23,307 nt of DNA from Bog-473 sp049513455 (GCA_049513455.1 JBEKWB010000068.1:1-23307), one strand, 5' to 3'. Numbered from the stretch's first letter, positions 13,463 to 21,812 are shown. Made by a program: numbers and translations. Notes: generated from the letters alone by a model not told the origin.

Positions 13463-14449
13463 ATGTTGGAGGGAAAGAAGATCCTTGTCTCGGGGGCGGG
13501 GGGGCAGATCGCGTTGCCGCTCTGCGAGTACCTGGCGTCGCACAACGAGGTGTGGGGTATCGCCCGCTTCAGCGACCAGGCCACGCGGGAGCGCCTGGAG
13601 CGGGCCGGCGTTACGACACGGGTAGTAGACCTGGGGCGCCCCGACTTCAGCGAGATCCCCGAGGATTTCGACTACCTGCTCCACCTGGCCGCGTTCTTGG
13701 GACCGGGCACGGACTACGAGACGGCGCTGGGGATCAACGCCGACGGGACCGGGGCCTTGCTGGCGCACTGCCGGCATGTGACGGCGGCCCTCGTGATGGG
13801 AACGGGTTCGGTCTACGACCCCAATCCCGACCCCTGGCATCTCTATACGGAGACCGACCCGCTCGGTGACGGCCATCTGCCCTCTGTCCCGACCTACTCG
13901 ATTTCGAAGATCGCAGAAGAAGCCGTGGCGCGGACATGCGCGCGCCTCCTCAACCTGCCCATCGTCATCGCGCGCATGAACGTCGCCTACGGGGCCAACG
14001 GGGGACTGGCGATCTTCCACCTCGACTCTGTCGTGACCGATCACCCGATCGCCATCCGCTGGGACCCGGCGCCCTACAGCCCCATCTTTCAGGACGACAT
14101 CAACGACCAGGTGGAGGCGATCCTTGCCGCCGCCTCGGTCCCCGCCACCATCGTCAACTGGGGCGGCGACGAGGTCGTCACCGTCCAGGAGTGGTCGAAC
14201 TACTTCGGGGAGCTGACCGGGCGCACGGTGCGGTTCGACCTCGAACCGGCGCCGGGCACCCATCGCGGGGTGGCCCTCGACGTCTCGCGGCGGCTGGCCC
14301 TCACCGGGCCGTGCCGCACCACCTGGCGCCAGGGGATGAAAGCGGCGTACGAGGCCCGCTACCCGGAGGGGGCGGTCGAGGGTGCGGTGCCGCCGTCGTC
14401 GGCGGCCCGCGCGGTCGAGGCCCATGCCGCCGAACGGACTGATCAGTAA
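13463..14449 (+). CDS. NAD-dependent epimerase/dehydratase-type extended SDR
   Basis: A 328-residue extended SDR. Rossmann start K-I-L-V-S-G-A-G-G-Q-I-A at 6-17, where the third glycine of the usual G-x-x-G-x-x-G is Ala17, followed by D-L-G-R-P and L-L-H-L-A-A at 72-77. Active-site Ser116 in M-G-T-G-S-V-Y, Y145 and K149 in P-T-Y-S-I-S-K, then A-R-M-N-V-A-Y-G. The C-terminal half has the substrate-domain pattern ending I-V-N-W-G-G-D-E-V-V-T. Strong AAGGGGAGGGG precedes the ATG. Last gene of the + strand group; its TAA is only 10 bp from the stop of the convergent DUF35 gene. Family members reduce or oxidise hydroxyls in catabolism as well as epimerise sugars; in this setting a dehydrogenase role is more likely than sugar metabolism. 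Confidence 0.88.
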   Translation: MLEGKKILVSGAGGQIALPLCEYLASHNEVWGIARFSDQATRERLERAGVTTRVVDLGRPDFSEIPEDFDYLLHLAAFLGPGTDYETALGINADGTGALLAHCRHVTAALVMGTGSVYDPNPDPWHLYTETDPLGDGHLPSVPTYSISKIAEEAVARTCARLLNLPIVIARMNVAYGANGGLAIFHLDSVVTDHPIAIRWDPAPYSPIFQDDINDQVEAILAAASVPATIVNWGGDEVVTVQEWSNYFGELTGRTVRFDLEPAPGTHRGVALDVSRRLALTGPCRTTWRQGMKAAYEARYPEGAVEGAVPPSSAARAVEAHAAERTDQ

Positions 14450-14459
14450 CCCACCTTGA

Positions 14460-14885
14460 TCAGGCCGGGCTCACCGGGCGAAAGTAGGGGAGGCTCAGGT
14501 GGTCGCTGTTGGGATGAAACTCCACCGCGAGGTCCATGCCCTCGACGAGGTCCTCCGGCGTACAGCCGATGACGGCGCTGATGATCGAACAACCCTCGGC
14601 GAGGTCGACGATGGCCACCGCGTACGGCACCTCGAACGCGGGTGTCTGCGGTCGCCAGACGATCGTCCAGCTGTAGAGGCGCCCCCTCCCCTCGCTCACC
14701 TCCCAGTTGAGCACCCTGCTGTGGCAACGCCAGCAGATGCGGGGGGCATCGGCCAGCGCGAGGTGGCAGTTGGCGCAGCGCAAGAACCGCAACTCGCCCC
14801 GGGCGCAACCCTCCCAGTAGGGCGCGGAAAAGATGGAGGGGACGGGTGCGGGCGTGCCCGGAGGCTGGGGGCGCAGGAGGGTCAT
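14460..14885 (-). CDS. DUF35/OB-fold zinc-ribbon protein, partner of the thiolase-like protein
   Basis: A 141-residue protein with a rubredoxin-like zinc ribbon (C37-x2-C40 and C51-x2-C54 in R-C-A-N-C and C-W-R-C) followed by an OB fold, the standard DUF35 layout, including an aromatic Y-W-E segment before the ribbon (23-25). The ATG at 14885 overlaps the thiolase-like gene stop as ATGA, so the products are made in step. In known systems DUF35 proteins bind thiolase-fold partners and complete their active or acyl-CoA site, for example in the Ltp2-ChsH2 steroid side-chain aldolase. A stoichiometric complex with the next protein upstream is expected. Confidence 0.9.
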   Translation of the reverse strand: MTLLRPQPPGTPAPVPSIFSAPYWEGCARGELRFLRCANCHLALADAPRICWRCHSRVLNWEVSEGRGRLYSWTIVWRPQTPAFEVPYAVAIVDLAEGCSIISAVIGCTPEDLVEGMDLAVEFHPNSDHLSLPYFRPVSPA

Positions 14886-16048
14886 GGTCGCCCGCTCCCG
14901 ACCAGCAGCACGTCGTTGAAGAGCGCCCCCGATCCGGCGTTGGAGCACATCGCCACTTCCGCCGACGGCACCTGAGCCGAAACACAGGTTCCGCGCACCT
15001 GCTGGACAGCCCGGATGACCCGCTGGAGCATCTGCGTGGAGTTGCCCGGGTGGGCGAACGACATGGTGCCCCCATCGGTGGTCACCGGGAACCTCCCGCC
15101 CGGTCCGATGGCACCGTCCATGACGAACGGGCCGCCTTCACCGTCGGGGCAGAACCCGAAGGCCTCGAACTGGCGGATGATCTCGAACGAGAAGGGATCG
15201 TAGAACTCGCAGACGTCGACGTCGTCCGGGCGGAGCCCGGCGGTGGAGAACGCGGCGCGGGCGGCGCGCCGGCCGACATAGCCGGCGGGGATGCCATCGC
15301 CGCTCCGGCCCACGAAGTCCCATATCGGCGCGTGCTGGTAGGCCGGCCCGTAGGCGTCGCTGCCGCCGCCGAGGATCCACACCGGGGCCTGCCGCAGATC
15401 AGCCGCCCGGTCCACCGTGGTCAGGACCAACCCGCACCCACCCTCCGACGTCGTCGAGCAGTCGAGAAGGTGGAACGGTTCGGAGATCGGCCGGGAGGCC
15501 AGAATGTCCTCGGGCTTGTACGGGCCCCGGCCGAAGTAGACCGCCTCGGGATTGGCGTGACCGTTGTTCCGAATGGTGGCCGCCACCGTGGCCAGCTGTT
15601 CGGGTGTCGTTCCGAACGACAGCATGTGCCGCTTGGCCATGAGCGCGAATTCGACGGCGGTGAACATCCCGTACCCGACCACGAATTCGTTGGTCGGTCG
15701 CGTCCACGGGGCGGTCGAGGCCCGTTCGGTGTACACGCCCGCGCTCCCGCCGACGACCAGCACCACCTGGCTCTGCCCGGTGGCGACCAATGACGCCGCC
15801 TCCAGGACGGCGGGTATCCCGAGCCCGTTGAGGGAACGCCGGCACGGGCCCAGCCGCAGTTCGTAGGCGAGCTCGCCGGAGCGCTCACCGATCACCGCGT
15901 CGACGTCGGTCGTCTCGAGCCCGGCATCGCCGAGGGCACCGAGCGCCCCCTCTATGGAGATGGACACCGAGTCGTGACCGGGCAGGGCGCGGGCCTGCGT
16001 GGTGTTGAAGACCCCGACGATGGCCACGTCGCGGAACGGGTGGGTCAT
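14882..16048 (-). CDS. Thiolase-fold (SCP2/lipid-transfer type) protein lacking nucleophilic Cys
   Basis: A 388-residue thiolase-superfamily protein. Landmarks: V-A-I-V-G-V near 8-13, V-L-E-A-A-S-L-V-A-T-G at 81-91, V-V-L-V-V-G-G at 95-101, C-S-T-T-S-E-G-G-C-G near 197-206, E-F-Y-D-P-F near 281-286, F-A-H-P-G-N at 331-336 (catalytic-type His333) and C368. Counting back from the conserved A-T-G, the position of the nucleophilic Cys is Asn74, so ordinary Claisen thiolysis is unlikely. This loss is known in thiolase-fold retro-aldolases that work with DUF35 partners. The ATG at 16048 overlaps the SDR stop as ATGA. I favour a carbon-carbon lyase (aldolase) acting on a hydroxyacyl-CoA; a non-catalytic carrier role is an alternative. 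Confidence 0.88.
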   Translation of the reverse strand: MTHPFRDVAIVGVFNTTQARALPGHDSVSISIEGALGALGDAGLETTDVDAVIGERSGELAYELRLGPCRRSLNGLGIPAVLEAASLVATGQSQVVLVVGGSAGVYTERASTAPWTRPTNEFVVGYGMFTAVEFALMAKRHMLSFGTTPEQLATVAATIRNNGHANPEAVYFGRGPYKPEDILASRPISEPFHLLDCSTTSEGGCGLVLTTVDRAADLRQAPVWILGGGSDAYGPAYQHAPIWDFVGRSGDGIPAGYVGRRAARAAFSTAGLRPDDVDVCEFYDPFSFEIIRQFEAFGFCPDGEGGPFVMDGAIGPGGRFPVTTDGGTMSFAHPGNSTQMLQRVIRAVQQVRGTCVSAQVPSAEVAMCSNAGSGALFNDVLLVGSGRP

Positions 16049-16833
16049 ATCCGCTGACCGTCGCGCCGGACGATGCCGAGGGTGGCGCCGCCGTCGATCA
16101 CGACCTCGGCGCCCGTGATGTAACTCGCGGCGTCGGAGGCGAGGAACGCCACCATCGCGGCGATGTCCTCCACCTCGCCCACCCGGCCGAGTGGCAGGTG
16201 GTCGAACGACACGCCCGCGGGCATCTCTCCACCGCCCCAGGCCATGGGCGAGTCGATCGTTCCCGGCACGACGGCGTTGACCCGGATCCCGCTCGGGCCG
16301 AGCTCGGCCGCCGCCGTCTTGGTCAGTCCGCGGATGGCCCATTTCGAGGCGCCGTAGGAGCCGTGCTGTTGAAAGCCCCGCACGCCCGCGATGGAGGCGA
16401 TGTTGACGATGGAACCGCCGCCCGAAGCGCGCATGGGGGCGATGGCCGACTTGATCCCGAGGAACGTCCCGCGCAGGTTCACCCCGATCAGCCGATCGAA
16501 GTCCTCGATCTTCTCGTCCTCGATCAGGCGCATCCAATGCACGGCGGCATTGTTGACCAGAACGTCGAGCCGGCCGTGCGCGGCCATCACCGCCGCGATC
16601 AGCTCCTCCCAGGCCGCCGCGCTGGAGACGTCGGCGTGCCGGTACGTGGCGCCGATCTTCGACGCCACGGCCTCTCCCTTTTCGTCGGAGATGTCCACCA
16701 TGATCACCGTGGCGCCCAGGTCGCGGAAGTGCCGGGCCTCGGCGGCGCCCTGGCCCTGGGCCGCGCCCGTCACGATGGCCACCCGGCCGGACAGATCGAT
16801 GGTGGGAACCCCCTCCCCATTCAGTGCGCGCAT
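16045..16833 (-). CDS. SDR-family oxidoreductase 2
   Basis: A 262-residue classical SDR with all landmarks: T-G-A-A-Q-G-Q-G at 22-29, V-D-I-S at 46-49 (Asp47 favours NAD), N-N-A-A at 94-97, Ser147, Y160 and K164 in S-Y-G-A-S-K, V-V-P-G-T-I-D-S and C-terminal I-T-G-A-E-V-V-I-D-G-G-A. The ATG at 16833 has GGAGAA at ideal spacing; a second ATG at 16851 lacks a ribosome site. Reading continues far upstream into the amidohydrolase gene on another frame and is not coding there. Coupled to the thiolase-like gene by ATGA, so it probably oxidises the hydroxyacyl-CoA handled by that protein, or reduces the carbonyl product released. Confidence 0.92.
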   Translation of the reverse strand: MRALNGEGVPTIDLSGRVAIVTGAAQGQGAAEARHFRDLGATVIMVDISDEKGEAVASKIGATYRHADVSSAAAWEELIAAVMAAHGRLDVLVNNAAVHWMRLIEDEKIEDFDRLIGVNLRGTFLGIKSAIAPMRASGGGSIVNIASIAGVRGFQQHGSYGASKWAIRGLTKTAAAELGPSGIRVNAVVPGTIDSPMAWGGGEMPAGVSFDHLPLGRVGEVEDIAAMVAFLASDAASYITGAEVVIDGGATLGIVRRDGQRI

Positions 16834-16936
16834 GTTGGCTTCTCCATTCATGATCGTGTGCGTCGGGCCGTGCTCGGACCCCTGCCCGAACGCTCGGCGG
16901 CGGGCCGATGGTCGGCGCGCCGCCCGGTCTCCACCC

Positions 16937-18085
16937 TCACTCCGTTGGCTTTTGAATGCCGTAGAGCCTGGCTGCGTTCCCCCAGAGGATCTTCTCCCGA
17001 TCGGACGGCGAGGCATTGGCCAGGCTGACGTCGATCCGCTCCCGCACGTTGCCGAACAGGCAGGTGGGATGCGGGAAGTCGGTCTCGAAGAGGATGTTGT
17101 CCACGGGGATCTCGCCCAGGAGCCTCGTCGGCGCCACCGTCTCGAACCAGTAGCAGGCGTAGACCTGACGCGCGAAGTACTCCGACGGGAGCATCTCCCA
17201 CTCACTCTTGCGCTCCGGGCGGGCTTCGAGATAGCTGTGGTCGGCGGCTTCGAGTACGAACGGGATCCAGCCGATCCCGCTCTCCACGGAGACGAATTTC
17301 AGCTCGGGGAAACGGACGAGCACGCCACTCGTGATGAGGTCGGCAACCTGGAGCCCGTTCTTCAGGAACAGTTCGGTCGACGTGTACGCGTAGGCCGCCG
17401 CCGTGCTGGTGGCGGCGATGCGGTCGGGTTGGAAGGAGGTCGACATGTCGCCGCTGCCGATGTGGAAGTGGATGGCCAGCCCGGCATCCTGCGCGGCAGC
17501 CCAGAAGGGGTCCCAGTGCGGGTCCCCGAGGAACGGAAGGCCGAAGCGCTGCGGCTCGCCGGTGAACAGGATGCCCTTGTGCCCGGCCGCCGCACCGCGT
17601 GCGATCTCGGCCACGGAGGCGTCGACGTCCCAGAACGGCATGGCCATGATGGTGATCAGTCGGCGGTGGTCGGCCGACGCCCAGTCGCGCAGGAAGTCGT
17701 TGTAGGCCCGCACGCAGAGCAGCTTGAGCTCGTTGTCGTCCATCGACAGGAACTTTTGGCTCCCGAATCCGGCCACGTTCGGGTAGAGCACCTGCGCCCA
17801 GATGCCCACCTCGTCGAGGTAGCCGAGCCGGGCCACGGCGTCATAGGAGGCGGGGGGACACTCCGCCAGGGTGGGCGGGCCGGCGGGAAACGGCGCGGGC
17901 CACCCGGCGGGCGCGGTCATCCCGACGACCGAGATCTGCCGGCCGTCGAGGAGCCAGACGTCCCGGCCACCGGCGCCCGAGGTCATCCGCGGGACCCGGT
18001 CGACGTAGCGCGCCGGGACCCGCGACGTCCAGAGGTCAGCGGGCTCGGTCAGGTGGGAGTCCACATCAATCACGGGAATCGTCAT
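16937..18085 (-). CDS. Amidohydrolase-superfamily protein (decarboxylase-type) 2
   Basis: A 382-residue TIM-barrel protein, paralogous to the one at 2943-4136. It begins I-D-V-D-S-H-L-T-E-P (Asp9, His11), has A-I-H-F-H-I-G-S-G-D (His206/His208), V-E-S-G-I-G-W-I near 267-274 and F-E-T-D-F-P-H (Asp336). The same D-x-H, His, Asp metal pattern is seen, so decarboxylation or hydrolysis with a single divalent metal is likely. The ATG is at the edge of an AT-rich patch and has only a weak GAG ribosome site; a GTG at 18073 is the alternative start. Between the luciferase-like gene and the SDR on the same strand, with 71- and 103-bp gaps, so an extra promoter just upstream is possible. Confidence 0.88.
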   Translation of the reverse strand: MTIPVIDVDSHLTEPADLWTSRVPARYVDRVPRMTSGAGGRDVWLLDGRQISVVGMTAPAGWPAPFPAGPPTLAECPPASYDAVARLGYLDEVGIWAQVLYPNVAGFGSQKFLSMDDNELKLLCVRAYNDFLRDWASADHRRLITIMAMPFWDVDASVAEIARGAAAGHKGILFTGEPQRFGLPFLGDPHWDPFWAAAQDAGLAIHFHIGSGDMSTSFQPDRIAATSTAAAYAYTSTELFLKNGLQVADLITSGVLVRFPELKFVSVESGIGWIPFVLEAADHSYLEARPERKSEWEMLPSEYFARQVYACYWFETVAPTRLLGEIPVDNILFETDFPHPTCLFGNVRERIDVSLANASPSDREKILWGNAARLYGIQKPTE

Positions 18086-18156
18086 CGTCTCAATACTGCA
18101 TTCTTACAGCGCCGGCGGAGGCGGCGCAGTCCCGGCCGGACACCTCCGTGGTCGAC

Positions 18157-19317
18157 TCACCCCACCGGGGCGGCGGAGACGGCTCCGGCGGCCTGGCGCT
18201 CCTCTTTGTCCCGGAAGTAGGGGATGATGGTGTCGCCCCAGCGCTGAATCGTCTCCATGCAGATCTCATGGGGCACGGTCCCCATCTGGATCAGGCACAT
18301 GATCTCCTTGGCGCCGGCCGCCTCGAGATGCTCGACGTACGCGATCGCCCCCTCTTCGTCGCCGTAGGCGTGGTTCACGTTGTAGGTGGCGACGGTATTG
18401 GGGTTGACCGGAATGTTCGCCTCGTGCAGCCGCGCCACGACGGCCTCGGCGTCGGCTCTGATGGCGTTCACGTTGTCGTCATCGAGCGTGTCCTGTACCG
18501 GCGGGGGACCGGCCCCGTACCAGTGGGTGATGGATTCGGCGAAGAACCGCTGACCCCGGGCGCCGATGCGCAGGGCCTCCTCGGGATCGCTCAGGACGAT
18601 CGTCGGGCATAGGACGGCGAAATGGTCGTTCACCTCGGTGGAGACGAAGCGGCTGCCGTCGCGACGGGCGACGGCGTTGGTGTAGACCTCGTTGAGATGG
18701 GCCACTTCGTCGACGCCGGCGAATCCGAACACGAGGGGCCCGACACCGTACTCGGCGGCCAGCTCGAGGCTGTTCTGCTTCGTGGAGGCCATGAAAAGGG
18801 GAGGGTGTGGCTTCTGGACCGGCTGGGGGAGAACCGGATGCGGATCGATGTCGAGCAGGCCGTGCCACTCGAACGTGTCTTCCCTCCACACGTTGGCGAT
18901 GATGCGCAGCGCTTCTTCGACCTCGGCCGGAGTGCGGTCGGCCTCCACGCCGAACAGCGACATCTCCTGGGCGGTGGCACCACGACCGGCGCCCAGGTCG
19001 AGCCGGCCGCCCGAGAGGATGTCGAGCATGGCGGCGCGTTCGGCCACCCGGACCGGGTGGTTGTACTGGAAGGGCATGCACACGACGCCGTGGCCGATGC
19101 GGATGGTCGAGGTCTTGGCGGCGACGTAGGTCAGGAAGATCTCCGGGGCGGACATGTGGGCGTACCACCGCAGGGCGTGGTGCTCCACGGCCCAGACGCG
19201 ATCGAAGCCCACCTGCTCGCCCAGGACGGCCTGGGACACGCAGTCGAGGATGCACTGGCGCTCCCGTTCGGGCGTCGGGTGGTTCAGCTGCGCCTCGAAG
19301 ATCATGGAGAACTGCAT
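18157..19317 (-). CDS. Luciferase-like (LLM class) flavin-dependent oxidoreductase 2
   Basis: A 386-residue TIM-barrel flavin oxidoreductase: G-F-D-R-V-W-A-V-E-H-H near 37-47, I-R-I-G-H-G-V near 72-78, L-S-G-G-R-L-D-L-G-A-G-R-G near 104-116 and a C-terminal A-G-A-K-E-I-M-C-L-I-Q-M-G. It belongs to the same alkanal-monooxygenase-like branch as the 10010-11137 protein, with the same W-A-V-E-H-H and P-Q-P-V-Q-K-P-H-P-P pattern. AGGGG precedes the ATG. First gene of the - strand group and divergent from the PadR gene, so it and the genes behind it are probably under PadR control. Expected reaction: FMNH2/oxygen-dependent oxygenation, or in this group sometimes a desaturation; substrate unknown. 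Confidence 0.92.
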   Translation of the reverse strand: MQFSMIFEAQLNHPTPERERQCILDCVSQAVLGEQVGFDRVWAVEHHALRWYAHMSAPEIFLTYVAAKTSTIRIGHGVVCMPFQYNHPVRVAERAAMLDILSGGRLDLGAGRGATAQEMSLFGVEADRTPAEVEEALRIIANVWREDTFEWHGLLDIDPHPVLPQPVQKPHPPLFMASTKQNSLELAAEYGVGPLVFGFAGVDEVAHLNEVYTNAVARRDGSRFVSTEVNDHFAVLCPTIVLSDPEEALRIGARGQRFFAESITHWYGAGPPPVQDTLDDDNVNAIRADAEAVVARLHEANIPVNPNTVATYNVNHAYGDEEGAIAYVEHLEAAGAKEIMCLIQMGTVPHEICMETIQRWGDTIIPYFRDKEERQAAGAVSAAPVG

Positions 19318-19343
19318 GACGGATGCCCCTCTTTCGTCGTCCT

Positions 19344-19379
19344 TTTTGAACTATAGCTAATAGTTATATAGTAGGTCGA
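19344..19379. promoter_or_regulatory. Interleaved divergent promoters with operator-like repeats
   Basis: An AT-rich block between the divergent LLM and PadR genes. AACTAT-AGCTA-ATAGTT (19349-19365) is a perfect 6-bp inverted repeat. ACTATA (19350-19355) and TATAGT (19367-19372) also pair as -10 boxes facing outwards. The minus promoter would use GGTCGA (19374-19379, read TCGACC) 18 bp from its TATAGT; the plus promoter a weak TTTTGA (19344-19349) 17 bp from its TATAGT. A repressor bound here would block both directions. Confidence 0.5.
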
Positions 19380-19436
19380 ACGACCCTGGTCCAGTTGGTA
19401 GCCTGCCAACCTGGCGCGGAAGGAAGGAGCGGCCTC

Positions 19437-20039
19437 GTGGAGCCCGATGTCGTCCCACCCGCCCGCTCGCGCCCCGGGGCACCGAACGCCGCCACCCCGA
19501 ATGCGGTCTTGGGCCTGCTCTCGTTCGGTCAGGAGCTCTCGGGCTACGACCTCAAGAAATGGGCCGACCACAGCCTGCGCTTCTTCTTCTGGAGCCCGGC
19601 GATCAGTCAGATCTACAGCGAACTGCGCCGGCTGGAGTCGCTCGGGTATGTGACGTCGCGGGTCGTGGCCAAGGACGACACCCGTAGCCGGCGGCTCTAC
19701 CGCATCACCGAGGAGGGCCGGGAGTGGCTGGCCCACTGGTTGGTCAGCGAACCTGCGGACGTCCCCGTCCTCAAGCACCCGACGGTCCTGCGGGTCTGGT
19801 TGGGCCATCTCATGGAGCCGGCCGCTCTGCGGGAGGCGGTCATCGAGCACCGGAACCGGGTGGAGACCCAGCTCGGCGAGGTGCGTGAAGACCGCCGCTG
19901 GGCTGCGGCCAACGAGTCGATGGCCTACGCCGAGCTCGTCATCCGATGGGCCGAGCGGTATTACGGCGCCGAGCTGGAGAACACCAACCGGCTGCTCGAG
20001 GATCTGGCCGAACTGGATGAGCGGTCGGCACAGAACTGA
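19437..20039 (+). CDS. PadR-family transcriptional regulator
   Basis: A 200-residue regulator. The N-terminal winged helix shows the PadR pattern: V-L-G-L-L-S-F-G-Q-E-L-S-G-Y-D-L-K-K, then I-S-Q-I-Y-S-E-L-R-R-L-E-S-L-G-Y-V and the wing S-R-R-L-Y-R-I-T-E-E-G. The C-terminal part (about 110-190) is helical, as in two-domain PadR proteins that dimerise through coiled helices. The GTG at 19437 follows AAGGAG; a TTG at 19395 in the same frame lacks a site and would add a poor N-terminus. Divergent from the LLM gene over shared promoters, so it most likely represses that operon and itself. PadR proteins commonly respond to phenolic acids or other small aromatics. Confidence 0.9.
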   Translation: MEPDVVPPARSRPGAPNAATPNAVLGLLSFGQELSGYDLKKWADHSLRFFFWSPAISQIYSELRRLESLGYVTSRVVAKDDTRSRRLYRITEEGREWLAHWLVSEPADVPVLKHPTVLRVWLGHLMEPAALREAVIEHRNRVETQLGEVREDRRWAAANESMAYAELVIRWAERYYGAELENTNRLLEDLAELDERSAQN

Positions 20040-20061
20040 ACTGCTGCCGCCCGCCTCCGAT

Positions 20062-20952
20062 TCACACCTGCCCGATGACCCCGCTTCCGAAGCGTTCGAT
20101 GAAGGCACGCGCCTCGTCGGGCGTCTCGCCCTTCCCGTTGACCGCCAGCCAGGTCACCCCGACCTCGGCCAGCCGTTTCACCGTCTCGACGGTATTGGTG
20201 TCGGCCGCGTCCGCGGCCGGTCCCGGCAGGACGCACATGACATCGATCGGTGCGGTGCGCCCGATGGAGGCCGCGTGGGCATGCAGGTAGGCGAGCAGAT
20301 CCGTGAGGTCCTCGAGGGTCTCCAGCGGCACCCCGCCACTCCCGCGCGCCGAGGGCATGGGCATCCAGCCCTCCGCCTGCTCGGCGACCCGCCGACGGGT
20401 CAATTTGCTGTTCCCGCCGAGCCAGATCGGTGGGCCCGGGCGTTGGGTCGTCGGAGGGTAGGGGGTGACGTTGCGCGCGGAGACGAAGGTGCCGTCGAAG
20501 TTGATCGTCTCCCCCGACCACGCCAACTTGAGGACCTGCAGGTACTCGTCGAAGCGGGCGTTGCGTGTCTCGAAGTCGACCCCGAGCGCGGCGAACTCCG
20601 ACTTCATGTAGCCCACCCCGGCCCCCAGCGTCAGGCGGCCTCCCGAGAGCACATCGAGGGTGGCCGAAGCCTTGGCCAGGAGGAATGGGTTCCGGTACGG
20701 AATGACGGTGATGTTGGTCAGAAGGCGGAGCCGGGTCGTGGCGTACGACATGACCGCCAGCGCCACGAAGGGGTCCAGCGCGTCGTGGCCACCGGCCTCG
20801 CGCCACCGCTGGCTGGGGGCCGGATGCTCCGTCACGTAGGCGGCGTCGAACCCGGCTTCCTCCGCCTGCTGCGCCAGCGCCGAGAGGGCGGGCCCCGTGG
20901 TGAAGGCGGGATTGAGAGGGCAGGAGAAGGGGACGCCGTAGGAAAAGCGCAT
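20062..20952 (-). CDS. F420-type luciferase-like (LLM class) oxidoreductase 3
   Basis: A 296-residue TIM-barrel oxidoreductase of the short, mycobacteria-type LLM group, which usually uses coenzyme F420. Landmarks: E-E-A-G-F-D-A-A-Y-V-T-E-H-P-A-P-S at 31-47, L-L-T-N-I-T-V-I-P-Y-R, L-S-G-G-R-L-T-L-G-A-G-V-G-Y, E-F-A-A-L-G-V and the C-terminal G-V-T-W-L-A-V-N-G-K-G. It is clearly a different branch from the two longer LLM proteins. The ATG has AAGGAG and lies 5 bp after the hydrolase stop, so the two are co-translated. Its C-terminus is the model for the remnant at 4907-5156. F420 use is family-based; FMN cannot be excluded. Confidence 0.92.
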   Translation of the reverse strand: MRFSYGVPFSCPLNPAFTTGPALSALAQQAEEAGFDAAYVTEHPAPSQRWREAGGHDALDPFVALAVMSYATTRLRLLTNITVIPYRNPFLLAKASATLDVLSGGRLTLGAGVGYMKSEFAALGVDFETRNARFDEYLQVLKLAWSGETINFDGTFVSARNVTPYPPTTQRPGPPIWLGGNSKLTRRRVAEQAEGWMPMPSARGSGGVPLETLEDLTDLLAYLHAHAASIGRTAPIDVMCVLPGPAADAADTNTVETVKRLAEVGVTWLAVNGKGETPDEARAFIERFGSGVIGQV

Positions 20953-20957
20953 GGTGC

Positions 20958-21812
20958 TCACACTCCTTGGATAAACCGCGTGATGGCGGCCATGGCGTCG
21001 ATCGATTCGGGGAGGTCGGGGAAGAGGGTGGGCCAGACGTGCTGCATACCGGCCGGGAAGTGCGCTTCGACCGACGCTCCCGCGGTCACGAGCGCGGTGC
21101 ACAGGGAGAGGCCGTCTCCGAGCAGCGTCTCGGCCCCTCCCGCAAAGATCAGGGTCTTCGGGAAACCGGTGAGGTCGGCCAGCAGCGGGGAGGCCAGGGG
21201 GTCGCGCGGATCTGCGCCCTGCAGGTACGACTCGGCCGCTTCCGCCGCGGAGTCCTTGGGGAAGAGCTGATCAGTGTCGGCGCGGGTGGCGAACGTCTCG
21301 CTGCGGAGCGTCAGGTCGACCCACGGCGACAGCACGATCAGGCCGTCCGGAAGCGGCTGACGCGATTGGCCCGCCGCCACGGTCAGGGCGATCGCCAGGC
21401 CGCCTCCGGCGGAGTCCCCCGCCACGAGGAGGGGCCCGACGTGGTCGGTCTGCAGCGATTCGAACACCGCGGCGGCGTCGTGCAGGGCGGCCGGGAACGG
21501 GTGCTCGGGGGCCAGCCGGTAGTCCGCGATCACCACCTGTGTGTCGGCTGCCGCGGCGAGGCGGGTGGCGAAGGAGATCCAGGACCGGGCGGCGCCAAGC
21601 CGGTAGCCCCCACCGTGGAGATACAGGACGGTCGAGGTGGGCGCCGCAGGGCGGCAGACGACGCAGCCGACACCGCCGATGGTCTCGTCCCGGGCCGTGG
21701 TGCCGGGGGCCGTGGGCTGGTCCGCCATCATGGCGGCCGCACCGTCACGCCGGGCCGTGAGCGACTCGGGAGCCGGAAGCCCTGCTCGCTCGGGGGGCAG
21801 ATTCCAGCTCAT
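20958..21812 (-). CDS. Alpha/beta hydrolase, hormone-sensitive-lipase family
   Basis: A 284-residue esterase-type hydrolase. Oxyanion-hole motif H-G-G-G-Y at 66-70, nucleophile Ser134 in G-D-S-A-G-G, catalytic-type acid Glu229 in A-G-G-A-E-T-L-L (Asp is usual) and His258 in M-Q-H-V-W. No signal peptide is evident, so cytoplasmic. The start is chosen at ATG 21812 because residues after it fit the family, but there is no purine-rich ribosome site in front (the preceding bases are pyrimidine-rich); instead a short upstream frame with a good ribosome site ends in an ATGA overlap here. Likely hydrolyses an ester or lactone formed by the neighbouring Baeyer-Villiger-type or oxygenase step; that link is inference. 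Confidence 0.9.
   Translation of the reverse strand: MSWNLPPERAGLPAPESLTARRDGAAAMMADQPTAPGTTARDETIGGVGCVVCRPAAPTSTVLYLHGGGYRLGAARSWISFATRLAAAADTQVVIADYRLAPEHPFPAALHDAAAVFESLQTDHVGPLLVAGDSAGGGLAIALTVAAGQSRQPLPDGLIVLSPWVDLTLRSETFATRADTDQLFPKDSAAEAAESYLQGADPRDPLASPLLADLTGFPKTLIFAGGAETLLGDGLSLCTALVTAGASVEAHFPAGMQHVWPTLFPDLPESIDAMAAITRFIQGV

Noticed and set aside
14882..16537. An N-terminally extended thiolase-like protein of 551 residues.
   Set aside because: The extra 163 residues are Arg/Gly-rich out-of-frame translation of the SDR gene; the ATG at 16048 gives a normal N-terminus.
18109..18127. GCGCC...GGCGC inverted repeat between the LLM and amidohydrolase genes as a terminator.
   Set aside because: Five pairs with a 9-base GC-rich loop and no T-tract; such repeats are expected by chance in this GC-rich gap.
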